Below, in pieces: positions 1 through 8,073 of a stretch of DNA of 64,000 nucleotides. The notes beneath the pieces are model-generated. The model was not told the DNA's origin and searched no databases. It saw only the letters and a program-made list of their open reading frames with translations. Each line of letters begins with the position of its first letter. Position 1 is the stretch's first letter. A program made the translations under genes and the position numbers. Source of the DNA: Methylobacterium sp. J-090 (GTDB lineage: Bacteria > Pseudomonadota > Alphaproteobacteria > Rhizobiales > Beijerinckiaceae); NCBI RefSeq assembly GCF_022829345.1, contig NZ_JAKSXV010000098.1, forward strand, positions 1-64,000, in the 5' to 3' direction.

Positions 1-117
1 TCTGGTGGTTTGAGCGGTGTGCCCAGAACCCGATCCCATCTCGAACTCGGCCGTTAAACGCACCAGCGCCCATGGTACTGTGTCTCAAGACACGGGAGAG
101 TCGGTCGCCGCCAGACC
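1..117 (+). rRNA. rrf: 5S ribosomal RNA (3' end of an rRNA operon)
   Basis: The sequence carries the conserved 5S core (CCGATCCCATCTCGAACTCG, then GTTAAACGC and the loop E/helix IV block), and its first bases (TCTGGTGG) pair with the last (CCGCCAGA) to form helix I. Length fits a bacterial 5S of about 117 nt; one to three 5' bases may lie outside the window. It is followed by a strong hairpin terminator, so the rest of the rRNA operon should lie to the left of the window. Confidence 0.95.
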
Positions 118-165
118 TGCACAGCACATCAATCACAAACACTCCCTCCAGACGATCACCCCCGA

Positions 166-196
166 AACAGGCCGCCCCTCAACAGGGCGGCCTGTT
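166..196 (+). terminator. rRNA operon terminator
   Basis: A perfect 12-bp stem (AACAGGCCGCCC with GGGCGGCCTGTT) encloses a 7-nt loop about 50 bases after the 5S gene. The T run is short (TGTTC). Position and stem strength fit the factor-independent terminator of the rRNA operon. Confidence 0.8.
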
Positions 197-349
197 CGCG
201 TTCGCGGCCCTCGTACATGACCAAACCGTCATCGGCCCGCCAGCGTCCCGTCATGGGCCCGCCGCCATCCTCTCCGCCTTGGTCGAGAAGGGGAGGGGGC
301 CATGGGAACTGCTTCCCCGTCGCGCAGCGAGGCCGTATCGTTCGGCCCC

Positions 350-1048
350 ATGCGCCTACTCATCATTGAGGACGACCGTGAGGCGGCGTCCTATCTCGCC
401 AAGGCCTTCCGCGAGGCCGGTCACGTACCCGATCTGGCCCATGACGGCCTCGACGGCTACGCGCTGGCTCGCGAAGGCGATTACGACATGCTCATCGTCG
501 ATCGGATGCTGCCCAAGCTCGACGGATTGTCGCTGATCCGCGCCCTGCGCGAGCAGGCCGTGACGACGCCGGTCCTCATCCTGTCGGCGCTCGGTCAGGT
601 CGATGACCGGGTGAAGGGTCTGCGCGCCGGCAGCGACGACTACCTCCCCAAACCCTACGCCTTCTCGGAACTGCTCGCCCGGGCCGAAATTCTGGCCCGC
701 CGCCGCGTTGCGCCAGCGGGGATCGCCGAGACCACGGCCTACCGGGTCGGCGACCTGGAACTCGACCGCTTGTCGCGTCGCGTGACCCGGGCGGGACACG
801 AGATCGTCCTCCAACCGCGCGAGTTCCGGCTACTCGAATACCTCATGCGTCATGCCGGCCAAGTGGTGACGCGGACCATGCTGCTCGAACACGTCTGGGA
901 CTACCATTTCGATCCGCAGACCAACGTCATCGATGTCCACGTGTCGCGTTTGCGGGCCAAGGTCGACAAGGATTTCGAGCGGCCGATCATCCACACCGTG
1001 CGCGGGGCGGGCTATGTCGTGCGTGCCGACGAAGCGCGCGGCAGCTGA
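350..1048 (+). CDS. OmpR/PhoB-family response regulator
   Basis: A 232-residue two-component response regulator. The N-terminal receiver has the acidic pair at residues 8-9 (IIEDD), the phospho-acceptor Asp51 in IVDRMLP and Lys101 in YLPKP. The C-terminal winged helix is of the OmpR type (QPREFRLLEYL ... VDVHVSRLR-like and IHTVRGAGY). An in-frame ATG at 302 has a purine-rich ribosome site (AGGGGAGGGGG) and would add 16 residues. The start at 350 is preferred because it places the family-typical MRLLIIED at the N-terminus, although it lacks an obvious ribosome site. Its stop overlaps the kinase start (TGATG), so the two are co-translated partners. The target genes are unknown. Confidence 0.9.
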   Translation: MRLLIIEDDREAASYLAKAFREAGHVPDLAHDGLDGYALAREGDYDMLIVDRMLPKLDGLSLIRALREQAVTTPVLILSALGQVDDRVKGLRAGSDDYLPKPYAFSELLARAEILARRRVAPAGIAETTAYRVGDLELDRLSRRVTRAGHEIVLQPREFRLLEYLMRHAGQVVTRTMLLEHVWDYHFDPQTNVIDVHVSRLRAKVDKDFERPIIHTVRGAGYVVRADEARGS

Positions 1049-2487
1049 TGGCCGCCGGTCTTCGAAAGCCTCGATCCTCGCCGACGCGCGGCCACGTCAA
1101 ACTTCAGAACGTCTTTCGTACGACGGCCTTCAAGCTGTCCTTCGCCTATCTGCTCGTCTTCGCCACCTTCGCCTTCCTGGCGCTGGGCTACGTCGCCTGG
1201 AACGCCGGCCGGGTGCTCGACGACCAGATGGTGTCCACCATCGAGGCGGAAATCAACGGGCTGTCGGAGCAGTACAAGTCCGGCGGGCTGCGGCGCCTGA
1301 TCTCCGTGGTCGAGCGCCGCGCCGGCGAGCCGGGGGCGTCCCTCTACCTCGTGACCACGGCGGCCGGCGAGCACGTGGTCGGCAACGTCGGTGCCTTGCC
1401 GCCAGGACTCCTCGCCGAGCCGGGACAGACCGAGGCCTCCTATGCCCGCGGCGGCTCGTCCAGCCTCGATCACCGCGCGATCATGCGGATCTTCACCCTG
1501 CCGGGGGGCTTTCGCCTCATCGTTGGTCGCGACGTCGAGGAGCGCGACCGCCTGCGTTCGGTCATCGGCGGCACCTTCGGCACGTCCCTGCTGCTGGTGA
1601 TTATCCTTGGTGTCGTCGGCGGCTGGTTCGTGGCGAGCCGCGTACTGAAGCGGGTCGACGCCATGACGGAGACCACCCGGCGGATCATGGCGGGTGACCT
1701 CGGGGGGCGCCTGGCGGTGGCTGGCAACGGCGACGAACTCGATCGCTTGGCTCAGAACCTCAACGAGATGCTGGAGCGCATCGGAGAGTTGATGCTGGGG
1801 CTGCGCGAGGTGTCCGACAACATCGCCCACGACCTCAAGACGCCGCTCACCCGTCTGCGCAACCGGGCCGAAGAGGCCGTGCGTTCGGCTTCCGATGCCG
1901 AGGAACTGCGTCTCGCCATGGAAGGGGTGATCGAGGAGAGCGACGGTCTGATCCGGGTGTTCAACGCTCTCCTGATGATTGCCCGCCTGGAGGGTGTGTC
2001 CGCCCGGGAACTCGTGGCGGCGTTCGATATCGGGGCGACGGCGCGCGAGGTCGGCGAACTCTACGAGGCCGTGGCCGCCGAGGCGGGCCTGTCCCTCGAC
2101 GTCTTCGCCGAGGATGGCCTTTGGTTCGTGGGCAGCCGCGAACTCATCGGCCAGGCGCTCGCCAATCTCATCGACAACGCGGTGAAGTACGGGGCCGCGC
2201 ATCCGAGTCGAGGCGGTATCCGGGTCACGGCCGAGCGGGGCGCCGACGCGATCCGCCTCGTCGTATCCGATCGCGGACCCGGTATTCCGGAGGCGGCGCG
2301 TGGCCGCGTCCTCGACCGGTTCGTTCGCCTGGAGGACGCCCGCTCGCGGCCCGGGTTCGGCCTCGGGCTCAGCCTCGTGGCGGCCATCGTGCGCCTGCAC
2401 CAGGGCAGCCTGGAACTCGAGGACAATGCCCCGGGCCTCGCCGTCGTGGTAACCCTTCCGGCCCTCGCCGTGGGAGACCGTGCATGA
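1048..2487 (+). CDS. Two-component sensor histidine kinase (HAMP, HisKA, HATPase)
   Basis: A 479-residue membrane sensor kinase, cognate to the regulator upstream. One transmembrane helix lies near residues 29-50 and a second near 176-197, flanking a periplasmic sensor of about 125 residues. HAMP follows, then a DHp helix with the phospho-acceptor His261 (NIAHDLKTPLTRL) and an HATPase domain with N box (LIDNAVKYG), G1 (SDRGPGIP) and G2 (GFGLGLSLV). Its stop overlaps the start of glnE by four bases (ATGA), so regulator, kinase and glnE form one operon. The signal sensed cannot be read from the sequence. Confidence 0.92.
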   Translation: MAAGLRKPRSSPTRGHVKLQNVFRTTAFKLSFAYLLVFATFAFLALGYVAWNAGRVLDDQMVSTIEAEINGLSEQYKSGGLRRLISVVERRAGEPGASLYLVTTAAGEHVVGNVGALPPGLLAEPGQTEASYARGGSSSLDHRAIMRIFTLPGGFRLIVGRDVEERDRLRSVIGGTFGTSLLLVIILGVVGGWFVASRVLKRVDAMTETTRRIMAGDLGGRLAVAGNGDELDRLAQNLNEMLERIGELMLGLREVSDNIAHDLKTPLTRLRNRAEEAVRSASDAEELRLAMEGVIEESDGLIRVFNALLMIARLEGVSARELVAAFDIGATAREVGELYEAVAAEAGLSLDVFAEDGLWFVGSRELIGQALANLIDNAVKYGAAHPSRGGIRVTAERGADAIRLVVSDRGPGIPEAARGRVLDRFVRLEDARSRPGFGLGLSLVAAIVRLHQGSLELEDNAPGLAVVVTLPALAVGDRA

Positions 2488-5384
2488 CCGAGTCGGGCAG
2501 CCTCCACCACCGCCTGCGCCGGGCCCCGCCCCTGGTCGATCCGGCGGCAGCGGCCCGGCTCCTCGCCGATATCGAGGATGCGCTTCCCGCCGGACTGCTC
2601 GATGCCCCCCTGCGAGCGCTCCTCCTCGCGCTGACGGAGCAATCGCCGTTCCTGTGGCAGGCCGTGGCGCGCGATCCGGCGCGGTTCGCCGTGCTGGTTT
2701 CGCAATCCCCCGAGACCGCGCATGCCGATCTCGTGGCGCGCCAGCGCGCCGCCGGCGGCATCGGCGACCCCCTCGCCATTGCCCGCACCCTGCGGGTGAA
2801 CCGCACGGAGCACGCGCTCCTCGTGGCCCTCGCCGATCTCGGGGGGCTCTGGACCCTCGACGGGGTGACGGCGGCCCTTTCCGACTTCGCCGATGCGTCG
2901 GTGCTGGCGGCGACGGACGCCGTCCTGGCCGAAGCGGCGGCGGCGGGGCGGTTCCTGCCCGTCGATCCGAACGATCCACAGACCGGGTCCGGGCTCGTCA
3001 TCCTGGCGCTCGGCAAACACGGATCGGGCGAGCTGAACTACTCCAGCGATATCGATCTCGTGGTGTTCTTCGATTCCGCCGACGCCCCCCTCAAGGAAGG
3101 GCTCGCACCGACGCAGTTCTTCACCAAGCTCGCACAGGGCATCGCCAAGCTCCTGCAGGAGCGCACGGCCGACGGCTACGTTCACCGCGTCGATTACCGC
3201 CTGCGGCCGGACCCGGGCTCGACGCCGACGGCCGTGTCCCTGAACGCCGCGTATCTCTACTACGAGACCCTCGGCCAGAACTGGGAGCGCGCGGCCTACA
3301 TCAAGGCCCGGCCCATCGCCGGCGATCTCGCCCTCGGCGCACGCTTCCTCGAAGATCTGCGCCCGTTCGTCTGGCGCAAGTACTTCGATTTCGCCTCCAT
3401 CGCCGACGTCCATGCCATGAAGCGGCAGATCCATGCCGTGCGTGGACACGACACCATCGCGGTGGCCGGGCACGACATCAAACTCGGGCGCGGCGGCATC
3501 CGCGAGATCGAGTTCTTCGTCCAGACCCAGCAACTCGTGTTCGGCGGACGCCGGCCGGCTTTGCGCGGACGGCGCACGGTGGAGATGCTCGCCACCCTGA
3601 CCGACGAGGGTTGGATCGACGCGACGGCCCGCGACGAACTGGCGAAGGCCTACGATTTCCTACGGACCATCGAGCACCGTATCCAGATGGTGCGCGACGA
3701 GCAGACCCAGCGCCTGCCGTCGGAACCCGCCGATCTCGAAAGGTTCGCGCGCTTCGCGGGCTTCTCGACGCTTGCGGAGTTCGAGACGGCGCTGCTGCAT
3801 CATGCCCGCCGGGTCCAGGCCCACTACGCCCTCCTGTTCGAGGCAGAGCCGGACCTGTCGTCGGCGGTGGGCGATCTCGTCTTCAGCGGGACCGGCGAGG
3901 ACCCCGAAACCCTCACCACCCTCCGCACCCTCGGCTTTCGCGAGGCCGAGCGCGCCGTCGAGACCGTGCGCGGCTGGCATTTCGGGCGCCGTCCCGCCGT
4001 TCGCACGGCGCGGGCAAGGGAGGTCCTTACCGAACTCGTCCCGGCGCTGCTGCAGGCCCTCGGCGGGACGGCCGAGCCCGATGCGGCCCTGGAAACCCTC
4101 GACCGGGCCTTCGCCCGGATGCCCGCCGCCCTCGAGCTCCTGACGATCCTGCGCTCCAACGAGCGCCTGCGCCTGCTCTTCGCCGATCTGCTCGGGACGG
4201 CGCCGCGCCTGGCCGAGACCGTCTCGTTCAGCCCGCACGTCCTCGATGCGGTGCTGGAGCGTGACTTTTCCGCGCCGCCCGCGGAGCCCGGCGGGATCGC
4301 CGCGCATTTTCAGGCCCTCCTCGGACACCCGGCCGACCACGAGGATTTCCTGGATCGCAGCCGCGACGCAGCCCGGCACCTGCGCTTCCTCACCGGCGCA
4401 CGTCTCCTCTCGGGCATCCTCGCGCCGGCCGAGGCGGGCCGTGCCTATACGGCCGTGGCCGATGCGGTCGTCGCGTCCGCCCTCGAGCAGGTCTCGGAGA
4501 CCTTCTTTGCCGAGCACGGGGCGGTGCCGAAGGGGCGCCTCGCAATCCTCGGACTCGGCCGGCTCGGATCGTGCCAGCTGACGGCGGATTCCGATCTCGA
4601 CCTCGTCATGGTCTACGATTTCGATCCCGAGGCACGCCTGAGCGCCGGATCGCGCCCCCTCGACGCGGCGGTGGCCTATAACCGCCTGATCCAGCGCTTC
4701 GTCGCTGCCCTCACCGTCCCGACCCGGCGGGGGCGCCTCTATGAGGTCGATCTGCGCCTGAGGCCCGGCGGCGGACAAGGGCCGGTCGCCGTGCAGTTGC
4801 GCGGGTTCCGAGCCTATCATGAGACCGAGGCCGAACTCTGGGAACACATGGCCCTGACCCGCGCGCGGGTGATCGCCGGCGATGCTGGGTTCGGCGCCGA
4901 ACTCCTCGACACGATCCGCGCCATCGTCACGCGCCCGCGCGCGGCCGCCGACGTGTATGGCGCCGTGCAGTCCATGCGGACCCTGGTGGCCGAGGAGAAG
5001 GGCGATTCCGGCCCCCTCGATCTGAAGCTCGCGCCGGGCGGTCTCCTCGACCTCGACTTCCTGGTCCAGGCCCTCGTCCTGGCGCATGGCGCCCGATTCC
5101 CCGATCTCGCGGGCGTGGCGGGCGCGGAGGTGCTGGCGCGGGCGGCCGAGCACGGTCTCCTGGCCCGCGACGATGCCGAACGCCTGCGCGGTGCCTACCG
5201 GCAGTTCGACGATGTCCTGCATTGGCAGAGGCTGATGGTGGAGGGCGACCCGACCCAGGCCTCGCCCATTGCCATGACGCGTCTGGCCGTGGCGCTGGGC
5301 ATGCCGGACGCGGCCCACCTGATGGTTCAGCTCGACGAGCGCCGCGCCGAGGTCCGGACCCTGTTCGATCGCCTCCTCGCCTGA
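2484..5384 (+). CDS. glnE: Bifunctional glutamine synthetase adenylyltransferase/deadenylylase
   Basis: A 966-residue GlnE, which adenylylates and deadenylylates glutamine synthetase in response to PII and glutamine. The two nucleotidyltransferase domains expected of GlnE are present: the N-terminal deadenylylase with GS...SDIDLVVFFD near residues 181-200, and the C-terminal adenylylase with GS...SDLDLVMVYD near residues 695-712, each followed by a conserved YEVD/YRLRPD-type motif. Start chosen at the ATGA overlap with the kinase; the reading frame stays open further upstream but only as a shadow of the kinase. Full length for the family. Being downstream of a two-component pair suggests joint transcription, not necessarily joint function. 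Confidence 0.96.
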   Translation: MTESGSLHHRLRRAPPLVDPAAAARLLADIEDALPAGLLDAPLRALLLALTEQSPFLWQAVARDPARFAVLVSQSPETAHADLVARQRAAGGIGDPLAIARTLRVNRTEHALLVALADLGGLWTLDGVTAALSDFADASVLAATDAVLAEAAAAGRFLPVDPNDPQTGSGLVILALGKHGSGELNYSSDIDLVVFFDSADAPLKEGLAPTQFFTKLAQGIAKLLQERTADGYVHRVDYRLRPDPGSTPTAVSLNAAYLYYETLGQNWERAAYIKARPIAGDLALGARFLEDLRPFVWRKYFDFASIADVHAMKRQIHAVRGHDTIAVAGHDIKLGRGGIREIEFFVQTQQLVFGGRRPALRGRRTVEMLATLTDEGWIDATARDELAKAYDFLRTIEHRIQMVRDEQTQRLPSEPADLERFARFAGFSTLAEFETALLHHARRVQAHYALLFEAEPDLSSAVGDLVFSGTGEDPETLTTLRTLGFREAERAVETVRGWHFGRRPAVRTARAREVLTELVPALLQALGGTAEPDAALETLDRAFARMPAALELLTILRSNERLRLLFADLLGTAPRLAETVSFSPHVLDAVLERDFSAPPAEPGGIAAHFQALLGHPADHEDFLDRSRDAARHLRFLTGARLLSGILAPAEAGRAYTAVADAVVASALEQVSETFFAEHGAVPKGRLAILGLGRLGSCQLTADSDLDLVMVYDFDPEARLSAGSRPLDAAVAYNRLIQRFVAALTVPTRRGRLYEVDLRLRPGGGQGPVAVQLRGFRAYHETEAELWEHMALTRARVIAGDAGFGAELLDTIRAIVTRPRAAADVYGAVQSMRTLVAEEKGDSGPLDLKLAPGGLLDLDFLVQALVLAHGARFPDLAGVAGAEVLARAAEHGLLARDDAERLRGAYRQFDDVLHWQRLMVEGDPTQASPIAMTRLAVALGMPDAAHLMVQLDERRAEVRTLFDRLLA

Positions 5385-5498
5385 AGGGGACGGTCCTACG
5401 ACCATCGCTTGAGCGCTTCGGCGAGGCGGAAGCCGCCTTCGCGCGAGCGCCGCGCTGCCTTGCCGATCCCCATCCGCCCTGATCGAGCGGACACGGTA

Positions 5499-7874
5499 TC
5501 AGCCGGCGGCCGGCTCCATCCGGCCGAGGCGCGGCGTCGCCCCCGCCGCATCGCGCAGGGACGCGACGGTCTCCTGGGATGTCTCGAAGGCGACGTCACG
5601 CAGGCGCTCCGGCGTCGGGGCCGGCAGGCGTACGAGAACGATGGTGCCCAGGCCCTCCTGCGAGCGCAGGCGCAGGGAGCCGCCATGCAACTCGGCCATG
5701 GATCGGGCGATGGCGAGGCCGAGGCCGGAGCCTTTGTAGGTCCGGGTGAGGTTGGTCTCGACCTGCTGGAACGGGGCACCGAGGCGCCGCAGGGCCGCCC
5801 TGGGGATGCCGATTCCCGTATCCTCAATGAATATGTTTACGGCATCCCCCGACGGCCGCGCCTTCACGATGATCCGGCCATCGCCCTCGGGGGTGAACTT
5901 CACCGCATTCTGGACGAGGTTGAGCAGGATCTGATGCAGAGCTCGCTCGTCGGCCAGGACCGTCAGGCCCTCGACGAGATCGACGTCGATGGTCAGCGAC
6001 TTGGCCCGGGCCGGCTCGGCCACGAGCTTGAGTGCCGCCTCGATGGCGTGGGCGAGTTCGATCTCGCGGCGGACCAGTCTGACCCGATGGGATTCGATGC
6101 GCGACATGTTCAGGATGTCGTCGATGACCGACAGGAGGTAGTCGCCGCTCGAACGGATATCCCGGCAGTACTCCGTGTAGCGTAGAGAACCGAGGACGCC
6201 GTAGACCCCGCTCTCCATGAGTTCGGCAAAGCCCATGATCGCGTTGAGCGGTGTGCGCAGCTCGTGGCTCATGTTGGCGAGGAATTCGGATTTGGCCTGG
6301 TTCGCCGACTCGGCCTGGGCCTTCTGATCGAGGTAGCGCTCGGCGAGGTCCGCGAGCTGCTGGGTCTGGAGTTCGAGGGTCCGGCGCGAGCGCTTGAGAT
6401 CCTTGACCGTGGCGAGGAGTTCGCGCTCGGAGGCCACGAGCTGTTCCTGATGGCGTTTCAGGCTGGTGATGTCCGTGCCGACGGAGACGTAGCCCCCATC
6501 CTTGGTGCGCCGCTCGCTGATCTGCAGCCAGCGCCCGTCCGTGAGTTCCGCCTCGAAGGTGCGGGCGGTAGCGCCCGCATGCTCGAGTTCGCGCATCTCG
6601 CGGCGGATCGGCGGCAGCACGCCGCGTCCCATGATCTCTCCGTAGCGCCGTCCCGGTACGGCATCGTCCTGGCTCAGGGCGTGGAGGTGCCGGAACTTGG
6701 AGTTGCACAGGACGAGGCGGTTGCTGGTATCCCACAGGACGAAGGCCTCGGAGATCGCCTCGACGGCGTCGCGCAGGCGCATGTCGGCGGTGGCGTTGAG
6801 TTCGGCCAGATTGCGCTGCTCGGTGACGTCGAGGGCGATGCCGACGAGGTGGCGGCCGCCGGTCACGGTGTCGGGGACGATCTCGGCACGCATGCGCATC
6901 CAGGTCCAGATCCCAGAGGCCGACCGGATCCGGAATTCGTGGTCGACGGTGGACTGGCTGGCGGCAAGGTGGCGGGCGAGGCTGTAGAGGTCGCCGTCCT
7001 CGGGATGCACCAGGGCGTTGACGTCGCCGAAGGAGAGGAACTCGCGCTCGCGACGGTATCCGAGCAGGGTGTACATGGAGTCCGACCAGTAGATCCGGCC
7101 GCGCGGGATGTCCCAGTCCCACAGGCCGCAACGGCCACGGCCCAGCGCCGTGTCGAGGCGCTGCTTGATCTGCTCGCAGACCCGATCGACCGCATAGGCG
7201 CGGCGGGTCTGGAGCACGTAGGCGATTCCCGTGCCGACGATGACCAGGGCAGCGGCCCCCAGCAGGATGGCATGATTGCGCATCTGCACGCTCCAGGCGG
7301 CGGTGACGACCGCGAGGGGTTGCAGCACTGCGACCTGTCCGCGTCCGGCCGACAAGCTGCGAAGCGCGCCCAGGGCGGGACTGCCGTCGGCCAGGGCCAC
7401 ATTCATCACGCCGGCGCGCTCGCGCAGGGTGGTGAGGGCCTGCATCTCGCCGAGATGTCCGGTGAGGGTCTGGCTGCCGGTCCAGGGCGGTATCGCGGCG
7501 ACGATGACGTCGTCGTTGCCGACGATGAGAAGCTGGCGCCCGTCCGGAAGGAGATGGGCGGGAAGAAGCGCGGAAAGGCGACCGCTCAGGTCGGCGTCGT
7601 TCCCGTCGGACTGAACCAGGGCGGCGGCGACCAGCCGCGTCAGGGCATCGATATCCGCGACAGCATGGCGGATCGTGTCCTGCCGCTGGGCATTCAGGTG
7701 CAGGCTCTCCACGATCGCCAGACAGGCCAGGAAAGTCGCCAACAGGGCCGGCAGAGCGAAGCGAAGCCAGGTCTCCGCCTGCACGAAACGGGTATGCGTC
7801 GCGGTCTGCGGGCGATGAATTCCAAGAATCGTATCCGCACGCGCGGAGAGGGAAGCGGAATCCGCCTCCAGCAT
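5499..7874 (-). CDS. PAS-domain membrane histidine kinase, PleC-like
   Basis: A 791-residue sensor kinase. Transmembrane helices near residues 34-56 and 200-222 bracket a periplasmic region. Two PAS domains follow (about 235-335 and 350-470), then a coiled linker, HisKA with His537 (NMSHELRTPLNAI), and HATPase with NLVQNAVKF, DTGIGIP and KGSGLGLAI. The stretch GVYG(V)LGS..YTEYCRDIRSSG right after the H box strongly resembles PleC/DivJ-family cell-cycle kinases of alphaproteobacteria. There is no receiver domain at the C-terminus. The gene is monocistronic with a palindrome-containing leader. The PleC resemblance is recognised from the family; a cell-cycle role is inference. Confidence 0.88.
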   Translation of the reverse strand: MLEADSASLSARADTILGIHRPQTATHTRFVQAETWLRFALPALLATFLACLAIVESLHLNAQRQDTIRHAVADIDALTRLVAAALVQSDGNDADLSGRLSALLPAHLLPDGRQLLIVGNDDVIVAAIPPWTGSQTLTGHLGEMQALTTLRERAGVMNVALADGSPALGALRSLSAGRGQVAVLQPLAVVTAAWSVQMRNHAILLGAAALVIVGTGIAYVLQTRRAYAVDRVCEQIKQRLDTALGRGRCGLWDWDIPRGRIYWSDSMYTLLGYRREREFLSFGDVNALVHPEDGDLYSLARHLAASQSTVDHEFRIRSASGIWTWMRMRAEIVPDTVTGGRHLVGIALDVTEQRNLAELNATADMRLRDAVEAISEAFVLWDTSNRLVLCNSKFRHLHALSQDDAVPGRRYGEIMGRGVLPPIRREMRELEHAGATARTFEAELTDGRWLQISERRTKDGGYVSVGTDITSLKRHQEQLVASERELLATVKDLKRSRRTLELQTQQLADLAERYLDQKAQAESANQAKSEFLANMSHELRTPLNAIMGFAELMESGVYGVLGSLRYTEYCRDIRSSGDYLLSVIDDILNMSRIESHRVRLVRREIELAHAIEAALKLVAEPARAKSLTIDVDLVEGLTVLADERALHQILLNLVQNAVKFTPEGDGRIIVKARPSGDAVNIFIEDTGIGIPRAALRRLGAPFQQVETNLTRTYKGSGLGLAIARSMAELHGGSLRLRSQEGLGTIVLVRLPAPTPERLRDVAFETSQETVASLRDAAGATPRLGRMEPAAG

Positions 7875-7907
7875 GGTCTGACCCCGCGGTTAGGATGAAT
7901 CGTCGTG

Positions 7908-7930
7908 GAAGCGCGATCGCGTCGCGCTTC
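7908..7930. promoter_or_regulatory. Palindrome in the leader of the PleC-like kinase gene
   Basis: A 9-bp inverted repeat, GAAGCGCGA with TCGCGCTTC separated by TCGCG, lies 34-56 bases upstream of the start at 7874. It could be an operator or an RNA hairpin in the 5' leader. The rest of the 199-bp gap between this gene and pepN is comparatively AT-rich and holds no ORF that I can support. Confidence 0.4.
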
Positions 7931-8073
7931 GAATCGCATTCATAACACCATTTTCACTGCGGAGTTGTCCACGCTTTTTTGCGGGTTCCGTCGTAATGCA
8001 ACTTTTAGTACGCCGATTCGATGGAGCTTGACCGTGGAAGAAATTCACCATTAACAACAATGGTTTGCCGAAT

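Noticed and set aside
1012..3533. Long minus-strand frames opposite the kinase and glnE
   Set aside because: Arg/Gly/Pro-rich shadow translations without domains; the plus-strand genes are intact families.
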